Assembly: GCA_005791855.1 (NCBI GenBank)
Contig: SXUH01000322.1
Coordinates: 1-6,890 of the forward strand
Source: Bdellovibrionales bacterium
GTDB lineage: Bacteria; Bdellovibrionota; Bacteriovoracia; Bacteriovoracales; Bacteriovoracaceae
Reading direction: 5' to 3'
DNA length: 6,890 nucleotides
Under the pieces are notes generated by a model that saw nothing but the letters and a program-made list of their open reading frames with translations, searched no databases and was not told the origin of the DNA. The position numbers were made by a program, and so were the translations under genes. Below, one piece after another: positions 1 to 6,521 of the stretch. Position 1 is the stretch's first letter; every line of letters starts with the position of its first letter.

Positions 1-124
1 CCTTCACGTTCCAGTGGAAGTTGTGGGTCATGAGGTAGAGGGTGTAGGTGTCCGCGAGGAATCGTCCCAGGCCCTGGGCGATCTCCTGCCGGTCTTTCTC
101 CGAGATTCCGATGTCGATTTTCAT
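1..124 (-). CDS. dps: Dps-family ferritin-like protein, N-terminal fragment
   Basis: Only the first 41 codons are present; the gene runs off the left edge of the window. The translation begins [12 protein letters not shown] and ends THNFHWNVK. The HNFHWNV segment is the hallmark of helix A in Dps/DNA-protecting ferritins, where the histidine before the tryptophan (His37 here) is a ferroxidase ligand at the dimer interface. Family members form 12-subunit cytoplasmic shells that oxidise ferrous iron with peroxide and store ferric iron; some also bind DNA. The ATG at 122-124 is supported by AAGGAG (minus strand, 131-136) six nucleotides upstream. The gene is divergent from a ZIP metal transporter, which suits a role in metal or peroxide homeostasis. 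The rest of the ferroxidase centre lies outside the window, so activity cannot be judged. Confidence 0.85.
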   Translation of the reverse strand, partial: MKIDIGISEKDRQEIAQGLGRFLADTYTLYLMTHNFHWNVK

Positions 125-180
125 AGATCTCTCCTTAGTTTATTATCCTGTGCTTATTCTACGTTGGGCCCCCTTCCACC

Positions 181-195
181 GTCTAATCATTAGTC
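181..195. promoter_or_regulatory. Fur-family-like 7-1-7 operator between dps and ZIP gene
   Basis: GTCTAATCATTAGTC is a 7-1-7 inverted repeat in which six of seven base pairs match, with a perfect CTAAT/ATTAG core. This geometry and the TAATNATTA core are typical of Fur, PerR and Zur operators (PerR consensus TTATAATNATTATAA). The site lies in the shared upstream region of the divergent genes. It would overlap a possible dps -35 (TTAGAC, minus strand 186-181, with TAGAAT at 161-156, a long 19-bp spacer). It also lies just upstream of a possible -10 for the ZIP gene (TATACT, 198-203). Both promoter guesses are weak. A second short inverted repeat, TCTAT-N6-ATAGA, follows at 196-211. No regulator gene is in the window. 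Confidence 0.4.
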
Positions 196-243
196 TCTAT
201 ACTGTCATAGACAAAACTTGCTAGACTGCCGCAGGGAGACTCT

Positions 244-975
244 ATGACGTGGCAGACAATCCTCGCACTCGTTTTCATCACCGGCGGCTCGACGCTTCTG
301 GGTTCGCTGCCGGTGGTCTTCCACCGCTACCTGCGGGACTCCCGCTGGCACTGGTGGGAGAGCTTCGGCTCGGGAGTGATGATGAGCGCGTCGGTGTTCT
401 CCCTGCTGCTTCCGTCTTACTCCATGCTAAAGGAAGAAGGCGCGTCCTTCCTCCCGCTCTTGAACGGTTTCTTCCTCGGGGCCTCTTTCATCCTCCTCAT
501 GGCCCACCTCCTGAAGCTCCTCACGGACAACGTCCGCCACCAGCGGGCCTTCCTCTTCGTGTTCGTGATGGGTCTGCACAACATGCCCGAGGGCCTTGCG
601 GTCGGCGTGGACGTCGCGGCCGTGGGCTTCCGGGAGTCGCTCCCGCTCACCATCGCCATCTTCGTTCAGAACCTGCCCGAGGGACTGGTGACCTCCATGA
701 GCTTTCTCCTCTCGGGGTTCTCCGTCTCCAGGGCCTTCACCGCGAACGCGATTACCGCACTGATCGAGTCGGCTTCCGCGATCTTCGGGTTCAACTTCGT
801 GGCCCTCTCCGGACTCGGGCTCCCGTTTCTCCTGGCGTTTTCCGGTGCCTGCATGATGAGTGTCGTGGTCCGGGAAGCGTGGTTGAAGTTCAGATCCAAC
901 GAAGCGGCAACTTTTTCCCGCGGTGGTTTTGGTGTTGGACTGAGTGTGTGCGCAATTTTAGATTTGCTTTTGTGA
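244..975 (+). CDS. ZIP-family divalent metal transporter (GufA-like)
   Basis: A 243-residue integral membrane protein with about eight hydrophobic segments (roughly 5-25, 40-60, 70-93, 101-124, 132-157, 165-185, 186-210 and 225-243), matching the fold and length of bacterial ZIP permeases, which move Zn2+, Fe2+, Mn2+ or similar ions into the cytoplasm. The binuclear metal site motifs are clear: HNMPEG at 112-117 in TM4 and QNLPEG at 142-147 in TM5, with Glu175 in TM6. Glutamine rather than histidine at the start of the TM5 motif is the pattern of the GufA branch (as in the Bordetella ZIP), so it is not a defect. Residues 43-57 (SGVMMSASVF... segment) match TM2 of GufA proteins. The start has AGGGAG at 233-238, five nucleotides upstream. 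The last ~25 codons use AT-rich triplets unlike the rest of the gene. Substrate metal cannot be read from the sequence. Confidence 0.9.
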   Translation: MTWQTILALVFITGGSTLLGSLPVVFHRYLRDSRWHWWESFGSGVMMSASVFSLLLPSYSMLKEEGASFLPLLNGFFLGASFILLMAHLLKLLTDNVRHQRAFLFVFVMGLHNMPEGLAVGVDVAAVGFRESLPLTIAIFVQNLPEGLVTSMSFLLSGFSVSRAFTANAITALIESASAIFGFNFVALSGLGLPFLLAFSGACMMSVVVREAWLKFRSNEAATFSRGGFGVGLSVCAILDLLL

Positions 976-989
976 AGGCCACAAAATTT

Positions 990-1021
990 TTCGCGATTGA
1001 CGCGGATTTTTACTTATTTTT
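990..1021 (+). terminator. possible weak intrinsic terminator after the ZIP gene
   Basis: CGCG-ATTGA-CGCG (992-1004) can form a short hairpin, extended by a T-G and a T-A pair (990-991 with 1005-1006). It is followed by a T-rich stretch at 1007-1021. It lies 14 bases past the ZIP stop, where a terminator would be expected before the nrdBA leader. The stem is short, so this is tentative. The same bases contain TTGACG (997-1002), which could instead be read as a -35 element, but no matching -10 follows at proper spacing. Confidence 0.3.
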
Positions 1022-1054
1022 TCCAACTTCTCTCTACAAATTTACTCGGAGATA

Positions 1055-1070
1055 CTACTAAATCTAGTTA
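1055..1070 (+). promoter_or_regulatory. NrdR-box-like site 1 (distal)
   Basis: The 16-mer CTACTAAATCTAGTTA contains ACTA-N4-TAGT, an inverted repeat with the same geometry as site 2. It matches the NrdR consensus acaCwAtATaTwGtgt at about 10 of 16 positions, including the C, w, A and w-G-t core positions. NrdR is the ATP/dATP-sensing repressor of ribonucleotide reductase genes in many bacteria. The site starts 145 bases before nrdB and 41 bp before site 2. Confidence 0.5.
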
Positions 1071-1095
1071 TATTGCCGTCAAATAATTGTCGACA

Positions 1096-1111
1096 CCACT
1101 ATATCTAGTTT
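1096..1111 (+). promoter_or_regulatory. NrdR-box-like site 2 (best match)
   Basis: CCACTATATCTAGTTT matches the NrdR-box consensus acaCwAtATaTwGtgt at about 13 of 16 positions and contains ACTA-TATC-TAGT. It is the strongest of the three similar sites in the nrdBA leader. The position upstream of an RNR operon is where NrdR boxes are found. I could not identify a convincing sigma-70 -35/-10 pair around it, so I cannot say whether it overlaps the promoter. Confidence 0.65.
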
Positions 1112-1135
1112 TTTCTCTTTCCAAACGTCAGAACA

Positions 1136-1151
1136 GCTCCTAATCTAGTTT
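1136..1151 (+). promoter_or_regulatory. NrdR-box-like site 3 (proximal, degenerate)
   Basis: GCTCCTAATCTAGTTT shares the run AATCTAGTT with site 1 and ATCTAGTT with all three sites, and is placed 40 bp after site 2. Its left arm is displaced by one base (CTA-N3-TAG rather than ACTA-N4-TAGT), so it keeps one good half-site only. Called mainly because of its position in the phased series. Confidence 0.4.
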
Positions 1152-1199
1152 TAAGAAGCTTATTAAAGACCACACATCATGAAGGAGTTGGGGTAAAGC

Positions 1200-2180
1200 A
1201 TGGAGCCACTACTTAAACAAACGAACGATCGCTTTGTATTATTCCCGATAAAGTACCACGACATTTGGGACATGTATAAAAAGGCCATGGCTAGTTTCTG
1301 GACGGCCGAGGAAATTGATCTGTATTCCGACCTTGATGATTGGGCTTCGCTCAACGAGCAAGAGCGTCACTACATTTCACACATCCTGGCCTTCTTCTCC
1401 GCGTCCGACGGGATCGTCAACGAGAACCTCGCTCTTCGGTTCTACAACGACGTCCAGATCCCGGAGGCCCGGTCATTCTACGGCTTCCAGATCGCCATGG
1501 AGAACATCCACGCGGAGACCTACGGCCTCCTGATCGACACCTACATCAAGGACCCGGCCAAGAAGGACTACCTCTTCAAGGCCATCGACAACATCCCGTG
1601 CATCAAGAAGAAGGCCGACTGGGCGATGAAGTGGATCTACGGCAACGAGTCCTTCGCCGAACGGCTGATCGCCTTCGCCGCCATCGAGGGGATCTTCTTC
1701 TCCGGCGCCTTCTGCTCGATCTTCTGGCTCAAGAAGCGCGGCCTCATGCCGGGGCTCACGTTCTCCAACGAGCTCATCTCCCGCGACGAGGGCCTGCACA
1801 CGGACTTCGCCTGCCTCCTCTACAAGAACTACATCTCGACCAAGCCCTCCGAGAGCCGCGTGCGCGAGCTCATCACCGAAGCGGTGGACTTCGAGTGCGA
1901 GTTCATCTCCGACGCCCTCCCGGTGTCGCTCATCGGGATGAACGCCGACATGATGAAAGAGTACATTAGATTCGTCGCCGACCGCCTGATGCGATCCCTG
2001 GGGTACGGAAACCTCTACAACGCCAAGAACCCGTTCGACTGGATGGAGCTCATCTCCATGCAGGGGAAGACCAACTTCTTCGAGAGGAAGGTCTCCGAGT
2101 ACCAGAAGGCCGGGGTTGTGAATTCCACCAAGGAACCCGCCGGAGCCCAGTTTGCGTTTTCAACCGATATGGATTTTTAA
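1200..2180 (+). CDS. nrdB: class Ia ribonucleoside-diphosphate reductase, small (R2, radical) subunit, eukaryote-like
   Basis: This 326-residue protein supplies the diiron-tyrosyl radical that activates the NrdA subunit for reduction of ribonucleotides to deoxyribonucleotides in the cytoplasm. All key residues are present: iron ligands Asp70, Glu101, His104, Glu163, Glu197 and His200; the radical tyrosine Tyr108 in ENIHAETYG; Trp34 in FWT for radical transfer; and Tyr301 near the C-terminus, equivalent to mouse R2 Tyr370. The C-terminal tail FSTDMDF resembles the FTLDADF tail of mammalian R2, which docks in the large subunit. The ATG at 1200 is the first in frame after a stop. AAGGAG lies 12 nt upstream, and GGGG at 1190-1193 lies closer. 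The first ~58 codons are AT-rich (CTA, TTA, ATA, AGT) and unlike the rest of the gene. The NrdR-like sites upstream suggest repression by NrdR when dATP is high. Confidence 0.97.
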   Translation: MEPLLKQTNDRFVLFPIKYHDIWDMYKKAMASFWTAEEIDLYSDLDDWASLNEQERHYISHILAFFSASDGIVNENLALRFYNDVQIPEARSFYGFQIAMENIHAETYGLLIDTYIKDPAKKDYLFKAIDNIPCIKKKADWAMKWIYGNESFAERLIAFAAIEGIFFSGAFCSIFWLKKRGLMPGLTFSNELISRDEGLHTDFACLLYKNYISTKPSESRVRELITEAVDFECEFISDALPVSLIGMNADMMKEYIRFVADRLMRSLGYGNLYNAKNPFDWMELISMQGKTNFFERKVSEYQKAGVVNSTKEPAGAQFAFSTDMDF

Positions 2181-2189
2181 GGAGCCGCC

Positions 2190-4532
2190 ATGTTTGTCAT
2201 CACACGTTCAGGAAAGAGAGAGCCCGTTCAGTTCGATAAGATCACCCACCGGATTTCCCAGCTCACCTACGGGCTCGATCCGCTGGTGGACTCCATGCAG
2301 ATCGCCAAGCGGACCATCAACGGTCTCTTCGACGGCATCACCACGGAGGAACTGGATAACCTCTCGGCGGAAGTCTCGGCCTACATGACCTCCGTCCACC
2401 CGGACTACGCCCGCCTCGCCGGCCGGATCGCCGTGGCCAACCTCCACCGGTCGACCTCGGACTCCTTCATGGAGACCCTCGAGACCCTCTACAACTTCAA
2501 GAACGAGTACACCGGGGAGACCCAGCCGCTCATCTCCGAGGAGCTCATTAACTTCGCCCGCGAGTTCAAGGACCGGATCTCCGTGGAGATCGCCTATTCC
2601 CGGGACTTCGAGTTCGACTACTTCGGCTTCAAGACCCTCGAGCGCTCCTACCTCCTGAAGGTCAACGGCAAGATCGTCGAGCGGCCCCAGCACCTCTTCA
2701 TGCGCGTCGCCCTCGGCGTGCAGATCGGGAACATCGAAGAGGCGATGAAGACCTACCACCTCATCTCCGAGGGCTGGTTCACCCACGCGTCTCCGACCCT
2801 CTTCAACGCCGGGACCAACAAGGCCCAGATGTCTTCGTGCTTCCTCCTCTCCATGAAGGACGACTCCATCGAGGGAATCTACGAGACGCTCAAACAGTGC
2901 GCCCTCATCTCCCAGAGCGCCGGCGGGATCGGCCTGTCGATCCACAACATCCGCGCCAAGGGGTCGTTCATCAAGGGCACCAACGGCACCTCCAACGGCA
3001 TCGTCCCGATGCTCCGGGTGTTCAACGACACCGCCCGCTACGTCGACCAGGGCGGCGGCAAGCGCAAGGGCGCCTTCGCCATCTACCTCGAGCCGTGGCA
3101 CGCGGACATCGAGGACTTCATCGAGCTCAAGAAGAACCACGGGAAGGAAGAGCTCCGTGCCCGAGACCTGTTCTACGCTCTGTGGATCAACGACCTGTTC
3201 ATGAAGCGCGTCGAGACCGACGCCGAGTGGTCCCTCTTCTGCCCGAACAAGGCACCGGGTCTGGCCGAGTGCTACGGGGAGAAGTTCGAGAAGCTCTTCG
3301 TCCAGTACGAGATGGAGGGCCGGGCCCACAAGACCCTCAAGGCGCGCGACCTGTGGTACAAGATCATCCAGTCCCAGATCGAGACCGGATCTCCGTTCAT
3401 GCTCTACAAGGACCACGCCAACGAAAAATCAAACCAGAAGAACCTCGGGACCATCCGGTCTTCGAACCTCTGCACGGAGATCATCCAGTACACCTCGGAG
3501 AAGGAGATCGCGGTCTGTAACCTCGCGTCCATCGCGCTCCCGCGCTTCGTGATCAATGGCGAATTCGACCACAAGAAGCTCTTCGAGGTGACCTACCAGG
3601 TGACGAGGAACCTCAACCGGATCATCGACCTGAACTACTACCCGGTGGAAGAGGCGCGCTACTCCAACCTGAAGAACCGTCCCATCGGGATCGGCGTGCA
3701 GGGCCTGGCCGACACCTTCTTCAAGCTCCGGCTTCCGTTCGACTCCGAAGGAGCGCGCCGGGCGAACAAGGAGATCTTCGAAACCATCTACTACGCGGCC
3801 CTCTCGGCCTCCGCGGACCTCGCCAAGGAGTTTGGCCACTACGACTCCTACGAAGGCTCGCCGATCTCCCAGGGGATCCTCCAGCCGGACATGTGGAAGG
3901 TTCGTCCGTCCGACCGCTGGGACTGGACCACCCTCCGGGCGAAGATCAAAACCTACGGCGTGCGGAACTCCCTGCTCATGGCGCCGATGCCGACGGCCTC
4001 CACCTCGCAGATCCTCGGGAACAACGAGTGCATCGAACCGGTGACCTCGAACATCTACACCCGCCGCGTGCTCTCCGGAGAGTTCGCCATCGTCAACAAG
4101 CACCTGGTGCGAGACCTCATCGCCCTGAACCTCTGGAACGAAGAGATGAAGGACCGGATCATCGCGCACAACGGCTCCGTCCAGTACATCCCGGAGATCC
4201 CGCAGAACCTGAAGGACCTCTACCGAACGGTGTGGGAGATCAAGCAGAAGTCCATCCTCGAGATGGCGGCGGACCGCGGGGCCTACATCGACCAGTCCCA
4301 GAGTCTCAACATCCACATGGAGGACACGAACTTCGGGAAGCTGTCGTCGCTGCACTTCGCCGCCTGGAAGCTCGGGCTCAAGACGGGGATGTACTACCTC
4401 CGGACCCGGCCAGCGGTGGACGCGATCAAGTTCACCATCAAGGAAACTCCGAAGAAGTCCGAGGCCGAGCAGCAGGCGGCGATGGTCTGCTCCATCGACA
4501 ACCCGGAAGACTGCGTGAGCTGCGGAAGCTAA
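2190..4532 (+). CDS. nrdA: class Ia ribonucleoside-diphosphate reductase, large (R1, catalytic) subunit, eukaryote-like
   Basis: A 780-residue catalytic subunit, close in length and sequence to eukaryotic RRM1. Residues 1 to about 90 form the ATP cone (overall activity site, opening [19 protein letters not shown]), implying ATP activation and dATP inhibition. The active site is complete: Cys217 (SSCFL) and Cys443 (VCNLAS) as the reducing pair, and Asn426, Cys428 and Glu430 in SNLCTE with Cys428 as the thiyl radical. Tyr735-Tyr736 (GMYYLRTRP) complete the radical path from Nrd[14 protein letters not shown] at 601-613 is the conserved phosphate-binding loop region. The tail DCVSCGS carries Cys775 and Cys778, which are reduced by thioredoxin or glutaredoxin. 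The start is backed by AAGGAG (2179-2184), overlapping the nrdB stop, with a 9-bp intergenic gap, so the two are one transcript and probably translated in proportion. The gene order nrdB-nrdA is the reverse of Escherichia coli. Confidence 0.98.
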   Translation: MFVITRSGKREPVQFDKITHRISQLTYGLDPLVDSMQIAKRTINGLFDGITTEELDNLSAEVSAYMTSVHPDYARLAGRIAVANLHRSTSDSFMETLETLYNFKNEYTGETQPLISEELINFAREFKDRISVEIAYSRDFEFDYFGFKTLERSYLLKVNGKIVERPQHLFMRVALGVQIGNIEEAMKTYHLISEGWFTHASPTLFNAGTNKAQMSSCFLLSMKDDSIEGIYETLKQCALISQSAGGIGLSIHNIRAKGSFIKGTNGTSNGIVPMLRVFNDTARYVDQGGGKRKGAFAIYLEPWHADIEDFIELKKNHGKEELRARDLFYALWINDLFMKRVETDAEWSLFCPNKAPGLAECYGEKFEKLFVQYEMEGRAHKTLKARDLWYKIIQSQIETGSPFMLYKDHANEKSNQKNLGTIRSSNLCTEIIQYTSEKEIAVCNLASIALPRFVINGEFDHKKLFEVTYQVTRNLNRIIDLNYYPVEEARYSNLKNRPIGIGVQGLADTFFKLRLPFDSEGARRANKEIFETIYYAALSASADLAKEFGHYDSYEGSPISQGILQPDMWKVRPSDRWDWTTLRAKIKTYGVRNSLLMAPMPTASTSQILGNNECIEPVTSNIYTRRVLSGEFAIVNKHLVRDLIALNLWNEEMKDRIIAHNGSVQYIPEIPQNLKDLYRTVWEIKQKSILEMAADRGAYIDQSQSLNIHMEDTNFGKLSSLHFAAWKLGLKTGMYYLRTRPAVDAIKFTIKETPKKSEAEQQAAMVCSIDNPEDCVSCGS

Positions 4533-4542
4533 GTTCAAACTC

Positions 4543-4577
4543 AAAGGGCTCGTCCAGAGTGACGGGCCCTTTTATAT
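4543..4577 (+). terminator. strong intrinsic terminator after nrdA
   Basis: The left arm AAAGGGCTCGTC (4543-4554) pairs with the right arm GACGGGCCCTTT (4561-4572) over 12 positions, with a single G-T wobble and a 6-nt loop. A TTTTATAT tract follows. It begins 10 bases past the nrdA stop and would end the nrdBA transcript. The A-run at the base of the left arm gives only partial symmetry, so it acts best in the plus direction. Confidence 0.88.
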
Positions 4578-4578
4578 C

Positions 4579-4583
4579 AGGAG
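4579..4583 (+). promoter_or_regulatory. ribosome binding site deciding the start of the DUF1801-like gene
   Basis: AGGAG lies immediately after the terminator T-tract. It is 1 nt from the in-frame ATG at 4585, too close to serve it, but 7 nt from the in-frame GTG at 4591, which is ideal spacing. This favours the GTG start. Confidence 0.55.
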
Positions 4584-4590
4584 CATGACC

Positions 4591-4884
4591 GTGGACTGTG
4601 CGATTCTAGAGAAGACCATCAAGGGCTCGGGGAAGAACCTCGTCCGGGAAGTGACGCCGTCCCTGGTGACGTTCAAGGACGCGGCGGGGAACTTCTTCTG
4701 CGGCTACAAGGTCCAGCCGAAGAAAGTCACCTTCTACTTCCAGCCGCTCTACGATCGGCCCGAGGCCTTCGCGTCTCTCGAAGCGGACCTGGCTTCGCAC
4801 CGGAGGGGAAAGTCCTGCCTGCACTTCAAGGGAGAGGGGCAGATCGACAAGGCCCTCGTCGAAAAACTCTTCGAGCTCGTCTGA
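4591..4884 (+). CDS. small DUF1801-like protein of unknown function
   Basis: About 97 residues, soluble, with no signal or membrane segment. The pattern GNFFCGYKVQPKKVTFYFQPLY, a dozen-residue acidic stretch, then GKSCLHFK and a final helix (residues 83-97) resembles small YdhG/DUF1801-type proteins, where a VKKxxVSxxxMPVY-like strand pair and a GKSCFNF-like motif recur. The family has no established biochemical role, and this assignment rests on recall of its pattern only. The GTG at 4591 is preferred to the ATG at 4585 because AGGAG is 7 nt from the former and 1 nt from the latter; the stop is the same. No promoter fits between the nrdA terminator and the gene, so expression would come from terminator read-through or a promoter inside nrdA. 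It converges with the SYLF gene, leaving only 17 bp between stops and no obvious terminator there. Confidence 0.75.
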   Translation: MDCAILEKTIKGSGKNLVREVTPSLVTFKDAAGNFFCGYKVQPKKVTFYFQPLYDRPEAFASLEADLASHRRGKSCLHFKGEGQIDKALVEKLFELV

Positions 4885-4901
4885 CCCTCTCGGCGGAGGA
4901 C

Positions 4902-5591
4902 CTAGTCTTCTGACCGCGGATCGATCTCCTCGAGGCTCTCGAGGAAGGTGCTCGCCGACGCCGGAAGGACCTTGCCGTCGGCCGGGGTCTTCAGGATCTT
5001 CGTCGCGTCCACCCCCGGGTAGAGGAGTTCGTTCGAGTCCCGGTCCGGCTTGATCATCACCGCGCCGATGGTGGCGCCGAAGTAGAGGCCCTTGCCCTTG
5101 GAGTAGGAGTAGATCCCGTTCTCGAGCTTCAGGTCCACGCCCACCAGGGCCTCGCGGCCAACCGGACCGGCGATGAGGGTCGCCTGCGCGTCTCCGCTGA
5201 AGTTCCGCTTCTTCAACTGGTCGGTGGAGTCCTCGCCGACGAAGACGAGGACCATGTCGACCTTGCCCACGCCGATCTGGGGACCGAGGTTCGCACCCGT
5301 GAGGTTGAGGAAGCTCGGGTTACTCCAGCCGTCCTTCGTCCGGCAGGAGGCCACTCCCTTTCCGCCCTTGGCGCCGAGGCCCAGGAGTCCGCCCTTGTAG
5401 AGGGTGACGGCGGCCACGCAGGTGGCTTCCTTGATGAGGAGCTTCGGGATGAGTTTCTCTTCGACGAGGTTCTTCAGGATCTTCGACGCCCGCAGGGCCT
5501 TCTCGTCCAGGTCTTCGGGGGAGACGTCGGCGAAGGCCGGGAGGGTCTGGAGGACGAGGCTGAAGCCGAGGAGCAAGGGGAGGTGTTTCAT
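4902..5591 (-). CDS. SYLF (Ysc84-type) domain protein, exported
   Basis: A 229-residue protein with a classic Sec signal peptide (MKHLPLLLGF..., cleavage likely after AFA at 19-21), so the mature form is periplasmic or outer-membrane associated. Residues ~50-200 match the SYLF domain: AVTLYKGGLLGLGAKGGKG (61-79), then a strand with GWSNPSFLNLTGANLGPQIG (88-107) and VDMVLVF (111-117), then GKGLYFGATIGAVMI (166-180). SYLF domains bind lipids, and the yeast relative Ysc84 also binds actin; the bacterial role is not established. Two cysteines, Cys58 and Cys83, fall in the exported part and could form a disulfide. AAAGGAG sits about six nucleotides before the ATG. It lies 89 bp after the methyltransferase gene on the same strand, so may have its own promoter. 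No lipobox cysteine is seen, so it is not a lipoprotein. Confidence 0.88.
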   Translation of the reverse strand: MKHLPLLLGFSLVLQTLPAFADVSPEDLDEKALRASKILKNLVEEKLIPKLLIKEATCVAAVTLYKGGLLGLGAKGGKGVASCRTKDGWSNPSFLNLTGANLGPQIGVGKVDMVLVFVGEDSTDQLKKRNFSGDAQATLIAGPVGREALVGVDLKLENGIYSYSKGKGLYFGATIGAVMIKPDRDSNELLYPGVDATKILKTPADGKVLPASASTFLESLEEIDPRSED

Positions 5592-5632
5592 AGGATCTCC
5601 TTTGAGGGATAGGAGTATTCTGAACCTCTTTT

Positions 5633-5647
5633 CCCCCGGCGGGGGGG
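5633..5647. repeat. short GC inverted repeat in the gap before the SYLF gene
   Basis: CCCCC-GGC-GGGGGGG lies in the 89-bp gap between the methyltransferase stop and the SYLF start. It can form a 5-bp all-GC hairpin with a 3-nt loop. Neither strand has a proper T-tract after it, so it is not a clear terminator. In the minus direction it would sit in the leader of the SYLF transcript or near its promoter. Confidence 0.4.
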
Positions 5648-5680
5648 ATTTGAAAAAATTACAACCCGGTGTCTAGGAGC

Positions 5681-6517
5681 TTAGTAGCTCAGGTTGTAGT
5701 TCATCTGGGGCTTGCGCAGTTCCTGCGGAATGTTCTCCAGGTTCTCCGGGAGGGGGAGGTGGGGGGTGAGGGGGAAGAGGGCATTGGTCCTGGACTTCCG
5801 GAAGCGGATCGTCTCCCGGTTCTCCAGGACACTCACCTCGATCCCGCGCCGGCGCACCTCGGCCATGGCGTCCCAGAGGTCCATGACGAGCCCCCGGCCG
5901 TAGACGTTCACCCCGGTCACGTCGGTGTGGAAGGAGACCCCGCCGGGCTTCAGGACCCGCAGGACCTCGCTTAGGAGTTCGAACTTGTACTTGATCTGCG
6001 AGAGGGTCGCCTGGGAGTAGATGAGGTCGAACTTGTTCTCCTCGTAGGGGATCCGGGCGCCGAAGTCCAGGTCCTGGAAGACGATGAAGGGCAGGTCCAT
6101 GGTGTCCAGCTCGGGCTTGGTGAAGAGCTCGAACTTAAGGCCCGTGAGGATGAAGCTCTCGCGCCGGTAGAAGGTGTGGGTCTTCTCCTTGTTGATCCCG
6201 TAGAACTCCACCGAGGGGAACTGCTTCTTGAGGGTCATCAGCACCCGGCCGTTGCCCGGGCCCAGCTCCATCACCCGGGTCTTCTCCCCGGCCAGGCGGT
6301 TCTTCTCCACCACTTCCTGGAGGATACGCTCGAGCTTGTAGGGGGCGATCTTCTGGTTGAGGTCCTCCAGCGAGTGGGAGCGCTCGTCGTTGTAGCTCAG
6401 GTTCTTGTACTGGTCGAAGTTCATCGACCGGACACTCTGGTCCGTCTGGAAGTAGAGCGTGAGGCAGAAGCCCACCATGAGCACCGAGAGGGAGAGGAGG
6501 AGGGTTCGGAGGTACAT
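5681..6517 (-). CDS. membrane-anchored class I methyltransferase-fold protein
   Basis: From the ATG at 6517 the protein has 278 residues. Residues ~5-23 are one hydrophobic helix (LRTLLLSLSVLMVGF...), with Arg4 before it. No signal-peptidase site or true lipobox (VGFC) is visible, so it reads as a signal anchor. Residues ~55-195 carry a Rossmann methyltransferase domain: motif I ELGPGNGR (84-91), strand 2 EFYGINKE (104-111), KFDLIYSQATL (162-172) and LRVLKPGG (186-193). The acidic residue that normally ends strand 2 and holds the SAM ribose is Asn109 here. The tail (245-278) is rich in Pro, Leu and Asn. Substrate is unknown. An upstream in-frame TTG (6553) has no ribosome binding site and overlaps the protease gene, so the ATG is preferred; it lies 4 nt after the protease stop, suggesting translational coupling. 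Fold confidence is high, activity uncertain. Confidence 0.82.
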   Translation of the reverse strand: MYLRTLLLSLSVLMVGFCLTLYFQTDQSVRSMNFDQYKNLSYNDERSHSLEDLNQKIAPYKLERILQEVVEKNRLAGEKTRVMELGPGNGRVLMTLKKQFPSVEFYGINKEKTHTFYRRESFILTGLKFELFTKPELDTMDLPFIVFQDLDFGARIPYEENKFDLIYSQATLSQIKYKFELLSEVLRVLKPGGVSFHTDVTGVNVYGRGLVMDLWDAMAEVRRRGIEVSVLENRETIRFRKSRTNALFPLTPHLPLPENLENIPQELRKPQMNYNLSY

Positions 6518-6521
6518 CCCC

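Noticed and set aside
142..147. Gln in place of His in the TM5 motif of the ZIP protein (residues 142-147 of the protein) as a lost metal site
   Set aside because: GufA-type ZIP proteins normally carry Gln there, and the other metal-site residues are intact, so this is a subfamily trait.
997..1002. TTGACG as a -35 box for nrdBA
   Set aside because: No -10-like hexamer follows at 15-19 bp, and the bases overlap the candidate terminator hairpin of the ZIP gene.
249..1061. Plus-strand 270-codon frame overlapping the ZIP gene
   Set aside because: It is out of frame with a clear membrane transporter, and its Arg/Pro/Leu-rich product has no motif. It is a frame shadow.
2208..3416. Long minus-strand open frame of about 400 codons inside nrdA, with another at 3429-4544
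   Set aside because: Both lie antisense to a clear nrdA. Their composition (Leu, Val, Glu, Asp, Gly and Arg rich, no recognisable motif) is the usual shadow of G/C-ending codons on the opposite strand.
4927..4945. Perfect 8-bp inverted repeat TCCTCGAG-GCT-CTCGAGGA near the convergent gene ends
   Set aside because: It lies inside the SYLF coding end and arises from two Leu-Glu codon pairs (CTCGAG) close together. There is no T-tract on either side, so I do not call it a terminator.
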